Origin: Sphingobacteriales bacterium
Lineage (GTDB): Bacteria > Bacteroidota > Bacteroidia > Chitinophagales > Chitinophagaceae
Assembly (NCBI GenBank): GCA_016185185.1
Contig: JACPOD010000092.1
Location: 1-54,416, forward strand
DNA: 54,416 nt
Direction of reading: 5' to 3'
Positions 50,801 through 54,416 of the stretch are shown piece by piece. The translations under genes were made by a program, and so were the position numbers. The notes under the pieces are model-generated. The model worked only from the letters and a program-made list of their open reading frames with translations. It was not told the origin of the DNA and made no database searches. How positions within the stretch are numbered: the first letter of the stretch is position 1; each line of letters opens with the position of its first letter.

Positions 50801-52911
50801 CCAATACTCCCTGCTTTATCAGTCAAAACAAATTTCTCTGACAAGGTAAGATTATCTACTAGCCGCAATGTGTCAAATAAATAATTGTTACCTGCCTGGC
50901 AACCATTTGCAATAAAAAACGGGTATTTACCTGGATTTTTTAATTCTTTAGGTTCATCCAGACTAAACTGTAACGTAGTAGGTGAAGAGTGGCCAAAATA
51001 GGTTACCAATGACAGCCCTTCCTTAAACAGGGCCGGCACCTGGTCATTATTAATTTGTTGAATAGTGATATTTGAAGTTTTTCTGAACCTGCTAACTTTT
51101 CCTCCAAATTGAGCTGTTTGAATGGTATCCGTATAAGGATTACTCATATAATAATCAATCTGGTTGCCCACCGCATCATCAGCACCTATAATATGCATAA
51201 CATTTTTCATCCAGGCTTTGTCAGCAATGGTGCAGGAAGCAGTATTTTGAGTAGATTCATACTCTTTAACTTTATCCAGGTAACTTTTTATTTCATAAGG
51301 ATAAACTACGCTTAACCTTCCAATCGGAGTGGCAGGTGTAGGATTGGAAGAAGTTTCGGCAGCCAGGAAATTATCACTGGCAGGCCATCCAAAAGTAGGT
51401 ATGAGATTGATTTTAGATGTTACCGCAAAGTTTTCAAATCTTCGTAATTCAGGATAGGTAACCCCCTTACCAATTATAAAACAGGATTTTGGTTTTTGTG
51501 AATATGTATTTCTTGCAAACCTTAAAAAATTCTTAATAGAGAAAGGATGATTTTTTATGCCAAAAGCGAACTGATCTGTTAATTCCTGTATATCATATAT
51601 TCTTGCAGTATAACTACCCCCTGCTGCTGTTGAACGGTACTGGCGGTATTGATCTACAAAATTATTCCCACTACCATCATTAAATAATGCCGCATTACTT
51701 ATAATTAAATAATCCCCCTGGTTATTGGGAGTTGAATAATCAATAAATGTTTTTGATGTTAACCCGTTTACCGTACGAATATTGCTACTCTCCCTGCTGA
51801 GTAATACCATTTTTCTTTCCACTTCAGATGGAGGTAACACTATTTTTACAAAAGAAGGATCAGAAATATCTCCCACTATCATTCGCTGATTTGTTAAATC
51901 ATATAGTACAGGGGGAGTATTGCCATGGTTAAAATTACTGATCTGTAAATAAGACGTATCTGACTTAGAGGGTAATACAAAGGGGAATGAACCCGAACCA
52001 TCAAATACAAACTTACGGGGGTAAACAAGCTCATAATAATATACAACAACCCTGTCGTTATTAATAGGGGCATCATTCACCGTTGTAAAAGTCGCCGTAT
52101 TCCCCGATATAAGGGAAACCGGGATGTTGTTCACTGTACCCTGTACATTTTCGTAATAATTAATTAACTGATCAAGGACGGGACTTCCGTTTAAACTTAC
52201 TCTTAATGTTCTTAAACTATTAAAATTTCCAAATGCTGCATAATTAAAACTGGCAGCCGGACCACTGGGTTCAACATTCAAATTAGTATTTGAAATATTG
52301 TAATTATTTGCGGGGAACAGATCACCAGAAGTATATCCTTCCCCCTTATCGTAACTGGATGAATAAACAAAGTCGGTACCTATAACCGCAGCAAGCCCCG
52401 GGTTTATTTTATCTTTAAAATAATTGCCCACTGTATACATAAAATAGGGCTCAGCCGGTCTGCTGTTACCAGAAACATCATTATTATCAATGGTATAATG
52501 ACTATTTACTGTTGCAGGGTTAACTGTCAGGAAATACGTAGCGGTGTCTGTTTCAAAACTATATTTATCATTAAGTTGATATTCTGGTTTCCTGTACAAA
52601 GCTTTATCTGCTTTACCATCGTTTTTCAAACCATAAAATTCTATAAATCCATTAGCTGGTAAAGGTCCCGATGAAACTGTGGTGTAAATGGGTACAATTT
52701 GCCCGTTTCTCCATAATTCAAAATACTGGGCATTGGCACTACCTAATCCGGCGGCAGCCAGCGTTGGCTGGTTGATACGATAAATGCCGTCTGTTGATAT
52801 TTTGAACTTGTAATATGTTTTGGAATAATCAATCCACTCGTTGTTATATGACTGTGCGAATGATACAATCATGAACAGCGTTAATAAGGCGGAAAGTATA
52901 ATCTTTTTCAT
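47869..52911 (-). CDS. porU: type IX secretion sortase-like C25 cysteine peptidase (PorU/PorU2)
   Basis: PorU removes the C-terminal signal of type IX secretion cargo at the cell surface and attaches it to lipopolysaccharide. This large version (1680 residues against about 1150 in Porphyromonas) has a signal peptide (MKKIILSALLTLFMIVSFAQ), a gingipain-like C25 domain with the catalytic pair His641 in YFGHSSP and Cys671 in ANGCQAGN, CARDB-like beta domains, and a C-terminal segment (YPNPFTTSTAF, KWDGTDQFGQKLGNGVYLYRV) that is itself a type A T9SS signal. The length suggests the form often called PorU2. porV lies 15 nt upstream on the same strand. Confidence 0.88.
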   Translation of the reverse strand: MKKIILSALLTLFMIVSFAQSYNNEWIDYSKTYYKFKISTDGIYRINQPTLAAAGLGSANAQYFELWRNGQIVPIYTTVSSGPLPANGFIEFYGLKNDGKADKALYRKPEYQLNDKYSFETDTATYFLTVNPATVNSHYTIDNNDVSGNSRPAEPYFMYTVGNYFKDKINPGLAAVIGTDFVYSSSYDKGEGYTSGDLFPANNYNISNTNLNVEPSGPAASFNYAAFGNFNSLRTLRVSLNGSPVLDQLINYYENVQGTVNNIPVSLISGNTATFTTVNDAPINNDRVVVYYYELVYPRKFVFDGSGSFPFVLPSKSDTSYLQISNFNHGNTPPVLYDLTNQRMIVGDISDPSFVKIVLPPSEVERKMVLLSRESSNIRTVNGLTSKTFIDYSTPNNQGDYLIISNAALFNDGSGNNFVDQYRQYRSTAAGGSYTARIYDIQELTDQFAFGIKNHPFSIKNFLRFARNTYSQKPKSCFIIGKGVTYPELRRFENFAVTSKINLIPTFGWPASDNFLAAETSSNPTPATPIGRLSVVYPYEIKSYLDKVKEYESTQNTASCTIADKAWMKNVMHIIGADDAVGNQIDYYMSNPYTDTIQTAQFGGKVSRFRKTSNITIQQINNDQVPALFKEGLSLVTYFGHSSPTTLQFSLDEPKELKNPGKYPFFIANGCQAGNNYLFDTLRLVDNLTLSEKFVLTDKAGSIGFLASTHLGIVNFLHFYTQEFYTNMSKKMYGKTFGEISKGTVDYIMKTYSEDDFYNRQHSEQINLNGDPAIHSVNFAKPDYAVEPSLIGISPQFISIAESNFKVSFKIMNIGKGVNDSIRVIVKRQYPVDGHEEVIYDQKIPGIQYADSMELVLPILPLRDKGVNKLTFIVDADNAVDEICETNNTVTKDVFIYENELRPIYPVNYAIINKQNITFSASTANVLQSSQQYLMELDTTMKFNSPLKVSANVTNSGGLISFTPNVNFIAGIVYYWRTGVGDPSTNNIIWNNASFIYLPNSSEGFNQSHYYQYLNNSYYNIFLDSTDRTFKYKVTDRNLLVRTGSYPYFVNDKLDMALDVENINVYNCTYFAFQITVLDGKTLRPWKNFNQGSTGMYGSRPICARPYRNWFEYSYLDSSSRRKAMDFLKMVPDSNYIIITNTAADVSFNQIGAAELMSDTSYLGSGVSLYHTFKQFGFDLIDSFRTNKPMIFAFKKNDISFSLQQYVGGPKDWLVKNFNLRGLINTGQIESPWFGPVKSWDELHWDGTNLEAEPDSVNIEVIGQTKTGDQVSLAIVAPAKDTSISFIDASVYPFVKLRMSNTDTLHSSPNQLKYWRLAATTLPEGVLSPNITYEFKDVVEQGENVSLKVAFKNISDKVFEDSLIVKCVITDKNNVPHDILIPKLKTLAPGEVATISFVLNSKDYYGNNSMFFMVNPDGVVPEKYLFNNFFYKNFVVNEDKYSPVLDVTFDGIRILSKDIVSSKPNIQIKLKDNSQYLLLNDTSLFRLQVRFPNGTLKDIPFNSAEIQFTPAVSGTDNNAVINYFPTFLQDGQYELLVTAKDVNGNKAGQTAYRVLFNVINKPMISNMLNYPNPFTTSTAFVFTVTGSEIPQNIRIQILTITGKIVREITKEELGPIHIGRNITEFKWDGTDQFGQKLGNGVYLYRVITNLNGKSLDKYKAGDDMTDKYFNNGYGKMYLMR

Positions 52912-52926
52912 AACAGTTAGAATAAA

Positions 52927-54048
52927 TTAATTAGTTTTCTTTTTCTTATTCTGCAAATTGAGCGTTAAAGAAAAAATATGGGTATATAACGGATTTGATT
53001 GATTGGCAAGGTTATTATATGCGTAGTCAATTTTTACATCTCCTAATTTAAAGCCGGCACCAACACCAGGCTGATAAATCCAAACTTTTTTGATGTTTAA
53101 AGTATCCCCATCTTTAAGCGCCTTTTGAAAATTATAGATGCCGCCTCGTAAAAAGAATACATTTTTAACAGATAATTCCAAACCAAGCTTTGGATCCACA
53201 CTTACCGGGTCAAAACTCAGCAAAGTATTTTTCTTCCCATCAAATGTAATATCAAAATCTGCTTCGGCAGTTAAGTTCAATGACCTGTTCAATTTAAAAT
53301 CATAAGAACCACCAATAACAAGCCTGGGAGCTGTTAGTTCTGTTGATTTAACAGGAATATCATTATTTGTTAAGTATAATTTTTCTTTATCCCTTTCGCT
53401 GAAAGTAAAGGACCATGCATTAAAAGTAGTAGTTAAGTCACGGGCAACAATTCCAAACCTTGCTCTCTTCGTTTGAATTTGTAAGCCTGCATCCAATCCA
53501 AAACCCCAGGCGGTAGCAAAACTTCCTACTTTACGATGAATAACCTTGGCATTAAACCCGAAACTTATATTCTTGTTTTCGGTTTGTTTTAATTGTTGTG
53601 CATAAGATAAAAGAAATGCATAATCAGCAGATGAAAACGATTTAATATTGTTATAATTAATGGAACCATCAGGGTCCACTAAATATAGAGTATTCATAAT
53701 ATCGTCTACTGCAAATCTTAAAAAAGAAATACCCAGTGTTCTTTTTTTATTGGAAGAAGGAATAGCCAGTGCCGCATAATCATATTTACCAATACCGGCA
53801 AAATATTCAGCATGCATAGCTGTAATAACAGGGTTATCTTTTACATTAACTAAGCCAGCAGGATTCCAGTAACCTGAAGTGGCATCATTTACGGTTGCCA
53901 CCTGGGCACTTCCCATACCTAATCCACGTGCCCCAGCACCAATATTTAAAAATTCATTGGAATATTTTCGGAATTGCGCAGTCACGGACGTGATGGCAAA
54001 CAGCATAAGTACGGTGGTTGGTAGGACATTTTTTTTCATTAAAGCCAT
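52927..54048 (-). CDS. porV: type IX secretion outer-membrane protein PorV/PorQ family
   Basis: PorV is a FadL-like outer-membrane barrel that takes cargo from the type IX translocon and presents it to PorU. After a signal peptide ([18 protein letters not shown]) the family motif [32 protein letters not shown] is seen, here cited as GARGLGMG and SGYWNPAGL, followed by repeated amphipathic strands to the end. The start may be ATG 54048 (MALMKKN) or ATG 54039 (MKKN). The 15-nt gap to porU indicates an operon. Confidence 0.88.
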   Translation of the reverse strand: MALMKKNVLPTTVLMLFAITSVTAQFRKYSNEFLNIGAGARGLGMGSAQVATVNDATSGYWNPAGLVNVKDNPVITAMHAEYFAGIGKYDYAALAIPSSNKKRTLGISFLRFAVDDIMNTLYLVDPDGSINYNNIKSFSSADYAFLLSYAQQLKQTENKNISFGFNAKVIHRKVGSFATAWGFGLDAGLQIQTKRARFGIVARDLTTTFNAWSFTFSERDKEKLYLTNNDIPVKSTELTAPRLVIGGSYDFKLNRSLNLTAEADFDITFDGKKNTLLSFDPVSVDPKLGLELSVKNVFFLRGGIYNFQKALKDGDTLNIKKVWIYQPGVGAGFKLGDVKIDYAYNNLANQSNPLYTHIFSLTLNLQNKKKKTN

Positions 54049-54213
54049 TTTCGGGATAAGCAATTAATAAGATTCAGATTCAACAAGCTATGCTGCTTTA
54101 ACATTAAAGTGCTTCTATATCAATACATAAGCATTAGATGTTGGTTCTGCTCTCAAACCAAGAAAAACGTCGATTGTATGGTTTTATTGTACCGATACAC
54201 AAAGCATTTTCCC

Positions 54214-54221
54214 TACTTTTG
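54214..54221 (+). promoter_or_regulatory. Bacteroidota -7 element before tyrS
   Basis: TACTTTTG fits TAnnTTTG and ends 19 nt before the tyrS start. ATTG about 24 nt upstream is a weak -33 match. Confidence 0.5.
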
Positions 54222-54240
54222 CGGAAATTTTTTGCTGAAA

Positions 54241-54416
54241 ATGAATTTGATAGAAGAATTACGCTGGCGGGGTATGATACAGGATATTATGCCGGGAACC
54301 GAGGAGCAGCTACAAAAGGGAATGACAACGGCCTATATCGGCTTTGATCCTACAGCTGATAGCCTGCACATAGGTAGCCTTGTACCCATTCTTTTATTGG
54401 TTCATTTGCAAAAAGC
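54241..54416 (+). CDS. tyrS: tyrosyl-tRNA synthetase, N-terminal fragment at window edge
   Basis: TyrRS charges tRNA-Tyr. Only the first 58 codons lie in the window and I translated them by hand: [17 protein letters not shown], then the class I signature region [16 protein letters not shown], where HIGS is the HIGH-type motif. The start is the ATG at 54241. It is divergent from porV. Confidence 0.93.
   Translation, partial: MNLIEELRWRGMIQDIMPGTEEQLQKGMTTAYIGFDPTADSLHIGSLVPILLLVHLQK

Overview
The window comes from an AT-rich member of the Bacteroidota, most likely a Chitinophagaceae-type bacterium. The grounds are a porV-porU type IX secretion pair, promoters of the TTTG / TAnnTTTG type, almost no Shine-Dalgarno sequences except a very strong one before rpsU, and protein sequences of rpoB/rpoC, tuf, hscA and rfaE1 typical of this phylum. 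The family-level placement is an inference.

Layout. 1-2.4 kb: dapA (runs off the left edge), a broken accA, tRNA-Asp and a KDPG aldolase. 2.6-6.9 kb: a GntP gluconate-type permease, a vSGLT-like sodium/sugar symporter and a broken galactose mutarotase, a small sugar-uptake group. 7.4-14.3 kb: an L,D-transpeptidase-like protein, a broken Gfo/Idh/MocA oxidoreductase, a polyprenyl-phosphate sugar transferase, an M1 metallopeptidase that appears to carry a C-terminal barrel, and a FemAB/GNAT-like protein. 14.3-19.8 kb: ispD, isoaspartyl peptidase, a membrane protein, rfaE1, an APC permease and a Skp/OmpH chaperone. 20-37 kb: the transcription/translation block on the minus strand, read from high to low coordinates: rpsU, xer recombinase, hpf, tRNA-Thr/Tyr/Gly/Thr, tuf, tRNA-Trp, secE, nusG, rplK, rplA, rplJ, rplL, rpoB, rpoC. 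It is interrupted by an archaemetzincin-like lipoprotein gene (with an in-frame stop) and by a histone-H1-like gene on the opposite strand. 37-48 kb: riboflavin synthase, then surface-glycan genes (two tandem GT2 glycosyltransferases, a GNAT-like protein, a YdjC-type deacetylase, a YfhO-like membrane protein), hscA, and an MBOAT O-acylase (broken) with an SGNH-like partner. 48-54.4 kb: porU and porV, then the start of tyrS.

The most striking property is damage. Four genes lack an internal segment relative to their families: accA (about 345 bp), a Gfo/Idh/MocA gene (about 145 bp), an MBOAT gene (about 330 bp) and rpoB. The rpoB gap is 117 bp, in frame, and removes exactly rifampicin cluster I. 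Three further genes carry point lesions: galM has a TAG and a G-run frameshift, the L,D-transpeptidase leader a frameshift, and the metzincin a TAA. Because rpoB and accA are essential, assembly or sequencing error is the most economical explanation, but these loci must be checked before any functional claim.

The most interesting regulatory structure is a set of seven identical boxA-like octamers (AGTTCTTT on the transcribed strand), each between genes of the translation block. Alongside it are two REPIN-like pairs of G-rich palindromes next to rpoB/rpoC and tuf, a degenerate tRNA-Thr at the head of the tRNA-tuf operon, and an 8-nt perfect Shine-Dalgarno before rpsU, as expected for bS21 autoregulation in Bacteroidota.
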